A stretch of DNA of 64,000 nucleotides, taken from Paroedura picta. Lineage: Eukaryota > Chordata > Lepidosauria > Squamata > Gekkonidae. The position numbers were made by a program, and so were the translations under genes. Within the stretch, counting starts at the first letter, position 1. The number at the start of each line of letters is the position of its first letter. Below the pieces are notes generated by a model. It saw only the letters and a program-made list of their open reading frames with translations. It did no database searches and had not been told where the DNA came from. Below are positions 27,601 through 42,600 of the stretch, in pieces. The DNA is taken from contig NC_135372.1 of the NCBI RefSeq assembly GCF_049243985.1, forward strand, positions 101,583,318 through 101,647,317. Reading direction: 5' to 3'.

Positions 27601-30600
27601 CACAGGTAATTCTTGTAGACATCCCCAATTCCCCACTTGGTTGGCTGTCCACGCTACAACAAAAGCATAACTACCCGCTGAGTGTGAATCGTCTCTCTTT
27701 GTTTTCATGTCTTTTTCAGAGTCCTCACTGCAAAAAGGAAAACAAATTTGACATTATCTTCTAAGAAAGACTATTTTGATGGCATATAAACAAAATTATA
27801 TCAAATCTAAATGCAAGTTACATAGCACAAAAATTGTAACACACCAAAAATAATTATCTAGCAACCCTGCACCCAATTCAATCAAATCCAAACACCCACT
27901 GAAACACAATATTTACTTGTTACCACAGTGAAGAAAATATTCCACAGCTTTGGTGCCACCACTTAAATAAAAAAAAGGATGGACCCAACGATCCAGGGAT
28001 GGGAGAATCTTCCTTGCATCCCTGTCTCCCTACAATCCTTTCCACTTCCAGAAAAGTCAACACTGGTCATAACACATGACCTCAAGACTAAGCTTTTCCA
28101 AGTTCAGAAAGGACTGCAGAGGTAGCAAAGTTCCATGAGTATTGACTTTCTACTGTTCAGTTCAAACTTTATTACAGTTGTTCAGACCAAGTTGTATGAC
28201 GTTAATACATAAAAGACCAAAAGAATATGGTCATTTGATATAATGCAATTTAAAACAGATCATAAAATAGAACTTAAAATTATGCTATTTTAGAGCATCG
28301 GATTTTTATGGCGGCGACACAAAACTTAACCAGCTGAGTTGTCACCTGGGGGGATTCATCACTTAGCAGCCTCTTTGCTCGATCTACATCATGATGTTCT
28401 GGCAACTTTTTAAGGAGTGGTTCAATCAAGTTGCTTTCTACTGATAGACAACTTGTCACAGCCAGATCACCCTCACATCCAACTCTTGTCTTATCACTCA
28501 TTAAATCTCAAATGGTGGGAACATATATTGGAAGGTCTCAATAAAAAGAAAGACTTATGTTGAAAGATGGTGTATTTAATGCCCCTTGGTTCCAGGCAAT
28601 TTGGGGTTTAAATTTCTAATGCAGCGCCTTAAACTGGGCTTAGAAAATAAACAAGAATCATGCAGTTGTTCAAAACTAGAATGATATACTCCAGACAGCC
28701 TGCCTGTTAACTGTCTAAGAGATCCATTTCAAATCTTTTCATATAAATGCATTTTAAGAAGTCAAACATTGAAGTTATTAGGATGTGAATAAACTGAGGC
28801 CAGATCTCACCTGTCAAAGGAACAGGACAACTGGTAAGCAAGCCTTCTTTTGTAAAAGGCATCACCACCTGGACATCTAAAAGTACTCTGAGTCTATGAA
28901 CCTACCCAAACTATGAACCTATGTCTTCAGAGGGAAAGCAATCTATCCAAATCAAGCTGAAAATCTACTCCAACATCAGCCATATCCATGTCCAGCTGCC
29001 CCTCCATCTCCTCAGAATTTTAATTTATTCACTCCTAAATAATCTATCACTGACCTAAGATAGCACCTCAAATACTCCTCTAAATGCTTCAGTTGGGAAG
29101 GAAGATAGTGCTGTGCATCACTGACATTAATTCACTCAAATTATATAAATACTAGGGGCAAAGCCCATTGTATCCAAGAATACAGCGGGCGCTAGAGCTT
29201 GGCAGTGGGAAGAGGAAGGGGAGGAGTTGTCCAGTCTGTAAGGGCATGGGGTTGAATGTGTGTGTTGTGTGGGAGGTTGTGGTGGCATGGTGGCAAATGA
29301 GGGCATGGGTGTGGAGATATGGGTGTCAAGAACCTGTGGTGTGGAATGTTTGTTGAGTGTGGGAGAGGACTGACCTTTGGGAATTTTGGCATAGTGGTTA
29401 CAGATGAGCTTTCCAAAGCCACGTCCTCAGATATGTGAATGGAAAATCAGACTGGAGACTCTTCTTAGGGGAAGATTACATGGCAACCAATTCCTCCCAG
29501 TTCTGCATCATTTCCTTCCTTGTGTGAATGTCCCTCTGCCCTAATACACATGGGGTAGTCACAGTACACATGTGTCCACCCTGTTCCTTCTTTTCCATTT
29601 TTTCACTGTTGATAAAATGTTATGTGCCCACATGCTTATTTCATGATTGCTCCTTAGAAGAACGGATTTTTGTACCCTATTGCTTACTATCCAAAGGAGT
29701 CTCAAAGCGGTTTACAAACACCTTTTCCATTCGTCTCTCCACAATAGTCAACCTGTGATGTATGTGGGGCTGTGAGAGGTCTGAGAGAACTGGGAATGGG
29801 CCGCAGTGACCCAGCAGGCCTCAGGTGTCTTAAAGCATTTCCCAATCGTCTTCCCTTTCTCTCCCCATAGCAGACTCCCCATGAGGGAGGTGGGGTAGTG
29901 AGCCTCACAGGGAAGCTAGCAACCCTAAGAGGAAGACTCTCTGTGCACAACAGTCTTAACCAGGGGTAGTCAAACTGCGGCCCTCCAGATGTCCATGGAC
30001 TACAATTCCCAGGAGCCCCCTGCCAGCGTTTGCTGGCAGGGGGCTCCTGGGAATTGTAGTCCATGGACATCTGGAGGGCCGCAGTTTGACTACCCCTGGT
30101 CTTAACCTTAGTAAGGTTTTTTATACTGTTTTTTATTTGCCAGGCCAAAAAGTCATTTCAGTTATCATGTGTCCCCAGCCATTTACTTGTTCTCTATTTA
30201 CAGTTTCAGGCTGTAAATATTTATTTAGATCTTCCTGCACATTCCAGACTCACAGGACTGATGCTGGTCTGCCTGTCTGAGCCCCAGAATACAAACAGTT
30301 GCTGGTAAGGGCTGACCATAGCCCATATTCCAGGAGGGACACACCTACACCACTCCCTACCAACTGCAGGCAAAAATGGCTCCTTTGAAGGCTGGACTCT
30401 GAGGCGTTTTACAATTTTGAAGTCCCAACTCCAAACCTCCAGGAATATTTCCAACTCAGGGGTAGCCAACCTCCTGGTGGGGCCTGGAGAGCTCCTGGAG
30501 AGTATAAAAATCAGCTCCCCAGGCGGAAAGGGCTACTTTGGACAGGGTTGTAGTAGAGAAGAAACATTTAAGGCTTCCCACACAGGTTGTTGTTGAATTG

Positions 30601-33600
30601 AAAGACTTGTGGCCTACTGCACAGGGTTGTTGTGCAGATGAAACAGGAGACAAAAGAGCCAGTTTCTTCTGCTGAATAACGCTGTGCAGTGGCCTCAAAT
30701 GTGCAGAGAGTTGCAAAGAACAAAGACACGTGGCTTGGCTGTGTCTAACCCCCGGCCAGAGCAGTATTTTAAGTGAGAAGGGGCTTTTGTGTGGCCTCCC
30801 TGTCAGCCAACTGTTTGGCAGAAGGAGAAAGCCCCCCCCTCAAAAGGAAGGCTCTTAGGCTCCCCTGCATTACTCTCTGAAGGAAAATGCCTCCCTCCCT
30901 TCAGTCAGAGCTTGTCAGAGGCTCCTTTGCAGCAGGCCTCAAGGGAGGGAGGGGGAGACCACTCAGCAGCCTCCTGCCAGCTCTGTCAGGGTTCTGAGGC
31001 AATTTGCAGTTGGATATGACATTTAGGACAGCCTTGGGGCAAAAAGGGCTGGCACAGCCTGTGTTCTTATCCCCCTTGGCTGCTGACCTCCTCTCCCTGG
31101 GGTGGTCAGGAGCAAACTGGCAGCCAGACTGGGCTGGGTGAATGGAATTTTGGTCTGTCCTGGTGAGGGGCCAATCGGAAGGCACAAAGCGTCTTCCGAT
31201 TGGCCCTTCCGATTGTCAGTCCAGGGCCAAAGGGCCAAGTGTCCCCCCCCATCACAGACTGAGCCCATCCCAACACCCCTTACTGTTTTATTAAGAGGGA
31301 AAAGATAATAAATAAATCATGCACTCTCAGCTGGCTGACTTGGGCAGGATACAGCAATACAATAACTATAAAATAAAAACCATACATAAAAACAGTACAT
31401 TCCCTCTGCAGTCCCTAATGCCCTTAAACCACACTTGTCCCCTACAGCCCAGCACCTCCAGAGGATAGGTAGAGATAGAAGAGAAGAGAAGAGATAGAAG
31501 GTAGAGATAGAAGAGAAGTGTTCCAAGATTTTCCTCAGCCCAGGCTCAACCAAATGTCCAGTGGAAGAGATCAGTCTCATAGGCCCTGTGGAACTGAGAG
31601 GGAACAGATAACCCCCTTCAGGTTTTGAGAAACCCCAGAAGTGATGTCAACAGGCTATACCTCCCTACCCCACCCCCAGTAGTCACATGTCACCATTAGT
31701 CACATCACCCTGACACTCGCACTGGATGTGACATCATCAAGCCATTCCCACAGCACAGGAAGTGATAGCAATGAAATATTTTCAGATTATTTGTGAACAG
31801 AACTCTGGCCTGGCTACCAGTTTGATCTTCTTCAGCAAAGAGAGCCTGCAGAAACAGCGCTGGCCGAAATGGCCAGTAATGGGCCTAGAGATGGAAAAGG
31901 GAGGGGGATCGGTCATAAAAATCCTTGCTGGCTGAGGCTCATTGCATGTGGCAGCAACTAGAGTCCAAATGGGTAAGTACTCCCATTTTAACTTAATTGT
32001 GTTGGAGGGGTGGTAGGAGGCAACAGAGCAGTGGATACTTGCTCCAGTCCTGTTCCCAGCCCAGCAAAGAAGCGTCACTGGACTGTTTCTGGAGGGTTTT
32101 TTTTTTTTGAGGGGGGGGGGGGGGCAAGGGCGACAGAACACGATGGGTGATGTCACTTCTAGTGACATGTGACTTTTAGTGATATGGCAGAGAGGTGTGG
32201 CCTGCTGACATCACTTCCGGTTTTTTTGAAGCCTTAAAAATGTTTCGGGGGTTTCTCAGTAAAAGGCTGATTGCCTTGCGCTCTAACACCTCCTATCTCC
32301 TGGTGGTCCCTGTCCCCAAGGAAGCCCACTTCACCTCAACCAGGGCCAGAGCTTTCTCGATCCTAGCCCCCATCTGTAGAATAAGCTCCTAGAGGAGATC
32401 AGGACAGAACCTGAACAGTTCTACAGGGCCTGCAAAATGGAGCTCCTATGCCAGGCATTTGGTTGAGGTCAATCTAAGCCACCACTTCCCATTGGCCACT
32501 CAAGCCTCCCTCCTATGATGACTACTACAAATCCACTCACCCACTGGATCTCAGTATGAGTTGAGCTGATGCTCTTTGCGGTTTCCACCGTACTTTAATG
32601 TTATTGTTGTTATAAACTTGTTATTACTTTAAATGGAGCTACCTTATCGTTTCTTGTTTCATGTAAACCACCCTGAGCCTTCGGGAAAGGCGGTATATAA
32701 ATACAATAAATAAATCTTTAATGTTACATAAATCAGAGCTTCACATATGCAGTGGTCTCCTGAATTACAAAGATTAGACTTAACTTCAGATTAACTCTAA
32801 CAAACTAGTCATCAAAATATCCAACTAGAGTTCATACCACTATCCCCGCTGTCACTTATGTCTATAGACTAAAACAGAAATACAAGTATTTTTGCTTTTT
32901 CCTTCTGAGCTTGTTCAGAATCCCACCAAATGAGAAAATACTCTCTGTCCTTGTAAACGACAGTACTACAATAAAAAGTCAGGTTAGTAACTAAAGAATC
33001 TCTAATTCAAGGTGCTTGGCTAATGACTTTCAGTTCAGGAAAAAGACTTTGGTCAGACTATCAATGGCAAACATGTACTGTTTAAATGATTCTTCATCAG
33101 CTTCAAAATGCATTATGACTGCAATAACTGCAAGGGAATCATCAGACGCTCATTTGATGTCAGTAATGTCATATTCAGAAATCAGACATCTACTCTTGTA
33201 TCAGAGGTTCAGAATATTATCTAGAACAGCCTTTTTCAACCTTTCGACCATGGAGACCTTAAAATATTTTTTCAAGCTTAGAGGAGCCCCAGAAGTGGCC
33301 ACAACTCCCTGCCATGCCACCTGGAAGTGATTTTAACCAGGAGTAAGTGTGCAGGCTTCCAGGTGTTGAAACCACAAGAGAACTCACTCACGCTTATGAA
33401 GTGGGAGCAGTGGAAGAGGCCAGTTCCCTAGCTTGTGACTGAGTCCACCAAGACAGGAGAGGAAAGGCAGGCGGACCCCGCAGATCCTTGGTTGGGAATC
33501 CCTGATCCAGAAAGTGAAACATTGCTAGTGCTTGATCTACAAGCTCTTCACTATATGTAGTTTCATATTTCTTTAATTCTCTTGGAAGCATTTTTCAAAT

Positions 33601-36600
33601 GTCAACAGCATTAGCAATGCAGTAGGTATCATTCTGAAGTTTTCCCCCAAATTATATAGATGTGAGCGTACTGAGCATATCCCTTCTATGTTTGTTTAAA
33701 CGAGATGCTGGATATGATAAGTTTTATCTTGTTACAATTTTCTTAATAAAATTATATGAGAACAGTTCTTATATCATTCAAACAAACACTGACTTCCAGC
33801 ATACATCTTGAGGAAGAATTACAACTACCATAAACTCAAACAAGGAGACGGTGTGGTCTATGGCAAGAGTACCGGACAACCTCCTGGAGATCAGAGTTCA
33901 AATGGCTGTACTTCCATGGAACCCGCTGGGTGCTCTTGGTTCAGTGTGACAAGATTGGGTAGAAATGTACTGGTAGCTTTCAAGAAATGAGCAGGACTTT
34001 GACCTGTACATCATAGCCAGACATTACTTGACAGTCAAACTACCTCACACGGTAGGTATGAAGATAGAACTGTGAAATTATGTGGCTAATTATCACTCAG
34101 TTTTCTCATCTGCCCTTTCTGGGCAAAGTGATTTCAGAGCTGTAGTAGACCAACTCCTGATCTTCTGTAAAACTCATCTACACTGCAGTTCCTTTAGTCT
34201 AGCTTCACACTGGGCAAGATTAACCTCCATCTGGACACAGCAAAGTATGTGCCTCTTTGTTGCACCTACTGGATTAATCTGCACCTTTAATTCAATGGAT
34301 CACAGTCTTGGGAGACAGAAGCAGGAATTAAGAGGATATGTTTTGGAGTGGTTTAATGTATTTCTCAGGACTGGACTTAAAGGGTTGCCAGTGAAAGTCG
34401 GTTGCCATCAGTATGGGGCCTATCCTGTTGGGTTTGAGAGAGAGCAGTACTATGTCCCACATTGTTCAACCTCAATGTAAAGCCCTTAGGACAAGTCATG
34501 CATAGTTGAGGGGTCAGCTGCCATCAATATGTTCATGACACTTAGCTCTGTATCTTCTTCTCCAAATCTTGTGATGTGAAGTCCTAAATTGCTGACTGGA
34601 ATCTGTGGCTATGAGAGAAAAAATTAAAAATAAATCCTGACAAGACAAAAGTAACACAACTTCAGGATGTGGAGATGGAGATCTTTGGCAGGATTTAGTT
34701 GATCTTGCTGACTTTGTTAACAGCTTAGAAGTTTTATAGGATCCAGTTAGTAAAAAAAAAGTATGCCAATGCAGCTGCAAAAATCCTTTTCCTATTAAGT
34801 CGAGGTTGGAAGATAGCCTCTACCTTGACTCAACTGATTTGCCCATCTGGATTTTTGCCACAGCAACTTCAAAAGTAGAATACTGCAATGCACTCTACAT
34901 GTGTTTCCCTTCAAAGTCCATTTGTAGAATCCAGTCGGTGCAGAATGCTGCTTCCATTGGCTGCCCATCAGTTGCCAGGTTCAATTCAACGTACTGGCTA
35001 CCACATGTAAAGTCCTTCATGGCTTCAGATCTTCAAATCTTCAGGACCACCTTCTCCCTCCATATTCCATCATACTCACTTGGCCCATCTGAACAGAGCC
35101 TTCTGCAACTGGGCAGAATGACCAACATCCCATACAACTGCAGTCTCTAGTTCTTACCTTACAGAATGGTATGCCTGAGGTCAGGAATGCTCCTGTGATG
35201 GACTGTGTTTTAAAAGCTTGTGTTATATAAACATGTGACAGACTGTGAAGGATTAATGCCTCACAGAGCCAAAGAGTCTTTGAGTGACAAGCTACTCAAA
35301 TGGATTTCATTGGACCGTATCAGTTGAGAAGAAGAGTTGGGAACTGATTGCTGAAGAAAACTCAGTTTAGCACTGATTGAGGACTAGGGAGGTAGTAAGG
35401 AAGGCCTCAATTTGGACTAGAAGAAGGGACAAAGCTTCAAGTGTAAAGAAATTATTCCCTGTCCAGTTGAAAAGAGATAATTTTAAAGATTGGAGTGATC
35501 CCTGTTTGTTCAGAGAAAAGGATTCTGGATACTTGGCAGTATGTTCCTGCTTTCTGTAACTTGAAGAGTTACTAAAGAATGTAACTCAAGAATGTACACT
35601 GGAGTGTTTAGCAGACACTGAAACTAACATTTCCCATCTCAAAAATTCTAAGACTTTGTGAAAAGTTAAAAAAACTCTTATTTGCTGGAAACATACTAAC
35701 TTAAGTTTGTGAAATTATTAAGTTACCTCAGAGTTATTACTGATCTACCTCAGACATTTTATCCGATTCCACCTGATCTTCCCCTGACACTGAATAAAGT
35801 ATTTTATTTCTTTTTGAACTTTCAAAAGCTTCTCATGTGCCATCTTCAGAAGTATAAGTTTAAGAAGGGGATCTTGTCTTTTCCCTCAAGTTCATGAGCT
35901 GAGCCAGCATCAAAATATAACAATGTAACAGGGTGGGACAGTCATAAATCTTCAAATAAGAATAGATGAAAGTGGTTGTTCAGGTAGGAAGGAAGGAAAA
36001 ACGGGGGGGGGGGGGGTCCTATGTTTGTTTATTCATTTGATTTATACGCTGCCCCTTACTGTGACATTTTAGGGCTGTGCCCAAAGAACCAATGGGAAGC
36101 AGAGAGGTACATGGCAATATTTGGAATGATGAACAACGTAAGTTATAACAGTAATAATGTTGAGTACAACAGTTATGGAACAAACTATTTCTGTTAGGGA
36201 CATAACTGGATGTCAGGTGTTGCCTGGTAAGGGACCAGGTTGTAGACAGGTCCTTGCTGTTGGCCTTCACCTGAAAGCCCGGCAGAAGAGCTCCGTTTTG
36301 CAGGCCTCATGGAGTTGATCAAGTTCTGGTAGGACATTGATTTCATTAGCGAGCTTGTTCCATCAGGTTGCGGTCACAGATGAAAAAGCTCTAGTTGAAG
36401 CTAGGTCGATTTTAGGGGAGACAGGGATCACCCGATTGTTGAAATGGGTAGAGCTGTCACTCTTTGGGGGGTACAGGCAGACAGCCCTTTAGGTATGCAG
36501 AACCCTGACCATGTAACACCTTAAACCTGATTTGGTGTTCGACTGGTAGCCAGCACAGCTGCTGTAGGATTGGGGTAATGTGCGCCCTCCACAGAGTTTA

Positions 36601-39600
36601 GGTAAGGATGTGAACAGCTGCATTGTGTAACAATCATAGATTCTGGAGCAGGGAAATGGAAGGTCCGTGTATAGCAAGGTTCAGTAATCCAGTCTAGAGG
36701 TGACCACTGCATGGATCACTGTGGTGAGGTGTTCTGAAACCAGATAGGGTACTAGTAGCTTAGCGGAGATGGGAAAATGCCAGTTGTGCTACTCTTGTGA
36801 TTTGAGCCTCCATGATGAGGGAAGCATCAATGATCACATCCAGGTGCCTGGCCGGTTGTGCTGTTTTGAGTAGCACATTGTTCAGGCTGGGGAGTCATGC
36901 TTCCTGACCTGGCCCTTTCCCATCTATCCAAACCTTCAAGGAGCTACGTGAGGGAGAGAAGAGGGCGAGATTGCCATAGTGCCCAACTCTTCTGCAATTC
37001 TGCAAACTGAACTATTCAGGTGAACATTTTTATACAGATATTAGGGCTTTATTACAACCACATGATTCAGATAGTTTAATATGGGGATAGGGAATTTTAG
37101 TGATACATTGCATATTATTTGTTAGGAGATACACAAGTTCACATTGGAGTTCTTTCAGCACTCTTGCATGTATACTATCTGGGCCTGGTGATTTGTCAGT
37201 TTTTAATTTGTCCATCAGTCATAGAACTTCCTCTCTTGTCACTTCAATTCCCACTCAGGTCCATTAACATCCCTCCTGAAATTGTCATTTTGTAGTGGGC
37301 AACCATCTTCCATCTTCCACAGTGAAGACAGAGGCAAAAAATGCATTCAGCTTCTTGGCTATATCTGTATCATCCTTTAGTAATCCTTTTACCTCTTGGT
37401 CATCCAAAGGACTTACTGTGTCCCTAGCACTGCTCCAAGTATTGACTCTTAAACTGGTGAACTTATTGTTCTTGCATACTGTCCAAGTTCCTTCTCTAAT
37501 ACCAGTCAGTCTTCTAGCAGGTATAATATAGTCAGGCCGTGAGTCAACCATGTCAAAATGTTAATTTCTAACAATATGAAAAAAGAATTTGTGACAGAAA
37601 CAAATCAAGCAATCTTTTCACCTATGATACCTGCTGGTAATCAGAACAAACTCATCCACAGAAGTTCTACTGAATGAATGAAAAACAAACAAACAAAACC
37701 CCACACTTGTTTGTTTTCTACTGATAATTTATTGTGTGAAATTTATATACTGCTATTGATTATCTAACCAATGTTTTCATTGCCAAAAGACAGTCATAGG
37801 GTGCAATTCTAAGGACACTTTCCTAAGAGCAAGCCCCACTCAATAAGATGAGCCTTACTTATGAGTAGATATCCTCAGCATTGCTTCCATAGCCTTCTGC
37901 ACTTAACTGAGATCCATAAAGAAAGTAAGTCATTCTCACCCTATCCATTGAACTCTTTCATTAACAGCAAAACAGACTGCATTCTTACGCATATTTACTT
38001 GAAGTAAGCCCGTAGAACTCAATAATTTACTTCTAAGTAAACAGCCTGACATGGGGCTGCATGTGTTTGTTCTACAAGAATAAGATATTCTGAACAAATA
38101 CAAAACAGTTTAATGGCTTCAGAAGTATACAAACAGGAAAGGGAAATATGAGATATAGGCTGAGCATCTCTCCCTCTTCTCAAGTATTTTACCTGGGTGT
38201 GACCAGAAGTTATTTTAGCAGTGAAGTAGAATCTTTGGAACACTTCTGCCAGCTCAATGAGATGCGGGATATTTAAGTCAGGGCATAGCCAAAGATCTCT
38301 TGGCCCATAGCTATGAGTGAGCCACCGACAAGGAAAAAAGCAAGATAGAAATTCTTTAAAATAAAATATCTACAAATATAGACACTTTATGTTCCAAAAT
38401 AATGGCATGTAGAATGACAATATGGTGAGAGTTTTAGATAACATCAGAACAGAAGTAGCATGATGTGAAGTCTTTCTTGTGTAGCTCTAGCCCAGCCTCC
38501 ACCTCACAGATGCCGAGTGGCTTCTAACTGTAGTTATTTTAGTATATGTGATAAAATTTACCACAGCTTAATTAGTGTTGCTTTAGACCGTGCTTTCTCA
38601 ACCAAGGTTTCATGAAACCCTGTGATTTTTTGATGGCTCCAGAAGAGTTTCCAGAATGGATTTTTAAATCTTTTATAGATTTTTAAATCTTGTTAAACAT
38701 TTATTGGGCGTTATGACCATATATGGTCATGTCGCCCTGCCCTTAAGGGATGGGAAGGGAAGGGGACCTGGATGGGCGTATACACAGCTACGCTTCCCAA
38801 CCATATTCTGCATGATCGTGCCACTTCTGGGGTTTCTCAAAGCCTGAAGAATGTTTCAGGGATTTCTCAATGGCAAAAAAATTGAGAAAGGATGCTTTAG
38901 ACAATTACAGTTAACATTCAAGTTCATCTCTCCTGTACCACTTAGATTTGACTCAAGCGAATTTCACAAGAGACATGGGAAGGAAAAAATGCACAAGGGT
39001 CATGGGAGGGAAAAGAAAAAAAGTTATTATTTATTTCCTGAGTTAGGGGAAATAAGGATGTTCAGTAAAGAGTCTGAAAAATATTAGCATTTGCAACACA
39101 CAGCATTAGCTGGGTTCACAGTAATATTGTTACAAACACTTTCTTAGTGCATAGGAGGGTTAACACCCAAGCTTTAAAAATGTTGAGGTAAACTGCTGAC
39201 ATATATTCAGCCTTACAAAAACCCACAGTATGAATGAGAGCTCTTCCTAGCAATTCCAACTCTTAGCCAGCTTTCTTCAGAAGCTAGGATCTGAAACATA
39301 CAAAGTCTCAGGAGAAAAGCTTTCACCTCACCCTTTGGAAGATCAGAATCTATCCCTAAAGCATTCACTATATCAATCTGTTTCTTCCACAACCAGGCTC
39401 TGAAACAAAACAGTCTCCCTTGAAAGACTATCTTCATGCCCCCTTCCCAATCCATGGATTCTTAGGCTGCTGGCTGTTCTGCACACATGCGAATCAGGCA
39501 AAAAAGGGACTGGTGATTGACTGAAAGGGGTAGGACCTTTGGCCATCCATCACAGGCCCTAAGTGACTATTTTAGTTCTCTTACAGCAGCTTTCTGTACT

Positions 39601-42600
39601 TTTGTGATGCAAGTTGTACATGTTCTTACAACATAGCAAGTATCTTGGGAACATAACTGCATAAGGAAAGAGCCTAGAAAAAAATGAAGTGAACTAACTG
39701 GACTGTTCAAAGATATGCAAATCTAAAACCATAAAGCCATCTTGTCTTCCAATGCTCTAAATATTTTTGTTGCATAGCTGACATTTGGCCCAGAGAAAAG
39801 TTTTTCTTAAAAATATTCCCCAACAGGGTCTTTCTTGCACCCAGAAGCCTAACCATTTTTAGCGGCAAAGAGGAATACAGGGAATGGTGTACTAGGTATA
39901 TTTCTTCCCAGTGTGCTTTTTAAATACTGTACAACTTGTCTGCTTTAGTCTACTCACTCACACCTTATAAAAACAGAAATCAAAATTTTTGCTCATTGAA
40001 ACCCTGAATGTTTGTATATAAGCCTAGAATGAGCTACCAATGACCTGAAATATTCCAGAAACAAGAGCATATAGTTACTCAGAAGGCTAAAGTCATTATC
40101 ACGAGTGGTTTGATATGATATAAAAAAGGAAATGTCCATGACTGATCAATAGGTAAAGAGTAAATACTTTAAGAACTAAGTAAATTGGTTCCTTATGTAG
40201 AAAACCAGCCTTTAATTGAGTGCATAATAGAGCCAGTCACTGATTCATTGTGAACATACCTTAAAAGATTTTACATGCTGGTGATCAAATTTAATCTTAG
40301 CCAGATAATCTTTAAAATGAGAAATTTAAAATGTAATCACCAAATTTTAAATTTTCTTATTTCAAACAATTTTATCACCTCTGAAAGCTGACATACTTAG
40401 CTAAAAGAGAACTTGATTACAGCTCACCTGTCCTCCTGAGAATTTTTTCCAGGCCGCCTCTTATTTTTTGCTTCCCGTGGTGATGAGCGAATTTTTTTGG
40501 TCGGAGGAGCAGAATCTCTTCCATATTCTTCATCTATAAAATAATGATAAGATAGAATCAATTGTGCCAATCAGTAACATTAAGCTGTACAACCTTTAAA
40601 AATTAGCACCAACGACATCCTACTAAAACTTTATGAAGCAACTGAATGTTGTAGCTGAAATGTTGGAAATATGAAAATATTTCCATAGGATCTGATGAAC
40701 TAGTTTGTTTTACTGATTTTAACTGTCCTTTTTAAAATTTGGTAAAAGTTCCAGTATCGTTTTGGAGAACTTTGCAAAGAAATAACTGAAGGGGGGAAAT
40801 TAATCAAATGCTTCAGCTGGATGTTATCAAGAAACTAGGCCTTTTCATAGTCTCTTCTTCAAACCAAACTTTGGTTCAGGCACAGAATATAGACATTTTT
40901 TGCTCTTTTTAAATTTTTATATTCCTGAAGTGGGCTCCCTAACCTAGGAGTATTGCCCACTTGGCAGTGTTGTGAAGGTAGTGCATTTGTGAAAGGTCAG
41001 ATTTAGCCTGAAAGCCAACCTTTGCCTGTGAGTGAATGAAGATATGGTCTTTGAGGAGTCAGACAAAGCTGGACAGACATAACCACTAAAGTCAGTTCCA
41101 CAGAATAAAATATACATGAACAACACAATCAACTTCCAGTTTCCCTATTGGCCAGCACATATCTAATTATTTAGTTTTTTGTGCTGTGCTGCAGAGTAAT
41201 GACTAGTCCTCTACACCGGTGGTCCCCAACCACCGGGCTCTGGCCCGGTGCCGGGCCGCAAAGGCCCTGGCACTGGACCACGGCTCCCTGCCTCCGCCGG
41301 GCCGCGCATGCGCCACGCGCGGCCGCACATGTGCGTCCAGGTTGTGCATGTGCATTTGCACCATGCGTGGCCGCAAATGCGCGTGTGCGGCACTCCCGCA
41401 CATGCACAATTTGTGCATGCGCGGCCGGGCGATCGCCCTCCCCACCGCTACCGGTCCGCGGCCTGGAAAAGGTTGCGGACCACTGCTATACACTACTTTT
41501 TAAAATGTAAATACTATAAAAAATCATCCAGATGTAAAGACAGAAATCTCCAGATTACAGTCCCGTGCTCTTAACCATTACATCTATGATGCTAATATTT
41601 GACAGCAGCACATCTCTCCCCGAGGAGATAAAACACTGAGGACAAGATTCCTGAACAACTTACCACAACCAAGCCTCTGTAAATGTAGACCTATAGTACA
41701 GTGTTTGGTGTGTTGTAGGATACACGCTCATTTCACACAAGACTAACTGTCCTGGTCTGTGTGAAACAAATATGTGCTAAAGAATCCACCACAATGTATA
41801 AGGATTCCATAGCAAACAGGATGTCGTAGAAAATGTTCCCTATAAAGTAAGGAGGGGAGTGTCAGTCCTCTTCGATCACACCGCATGTTTGAATTTGCAT
41901 CTGCACTGAATGGAGCAAGACAGCAAACAGGTTCATGGATGAAGAGCAATTCATTCACTGCTGGGTTGCAAGAGGCATGAGATAAATTGATTTTTTTTTT
42001 GGCAAAGATGCCACACTACATTGGGTCCCTTAAGAAGCGTTGGTTTTTATGCCCTGCTTTTCTCTACCCTACAGTCTTAAAGCAGCTTACAGTCACTTTT
42101 TCATTCAGCTCCCCACAACAGGCACCTTATGTGGTAGGTGGAGCTGAGAGAGGTCTGAGAGAACTGTGACTGGCCCTAGGTCACCCAGCAGGCTTTATAT
42201 GGAAGAGTGGGGAATCAAACCCAGTTCTCCTGATTACAGCCCCATGCTCTTAGCCACTATACCTATGATACTAGTCTACCAATCACCATAACCTATGATG
42301 CTGATCTTTTAACACTGGTCTTCCTTTCAACAGCACAAGAGATTCATCTGCCAGTGGAATAATCACTGCACCTGAGAAGTTTCACTGTTGCAGAATGTGC
42401 ATGATTCAATTTCAGAAGCCTTTTCTCTGCAATACCTTTCCTATCAAAAAGGCTGCTTTACCATACTTTGTTTTTTAAAAATAAAGACGGTAATTCATAA
42501 TATCAACTACTAGTTGAAGCTAATTAGCCTTAAATGTCCCACTAAGCTCTTATTGTTTCTAATAAATTGGCATTTGTATTGCATGCATTATGAACTGACC

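Noticed and set aside
41181-41574. Six overlapping open frames of about 100 codons
   Set aside because: They fall within a CpG-rich hAT element with its own target duplication; frames are open on all strands by composition.
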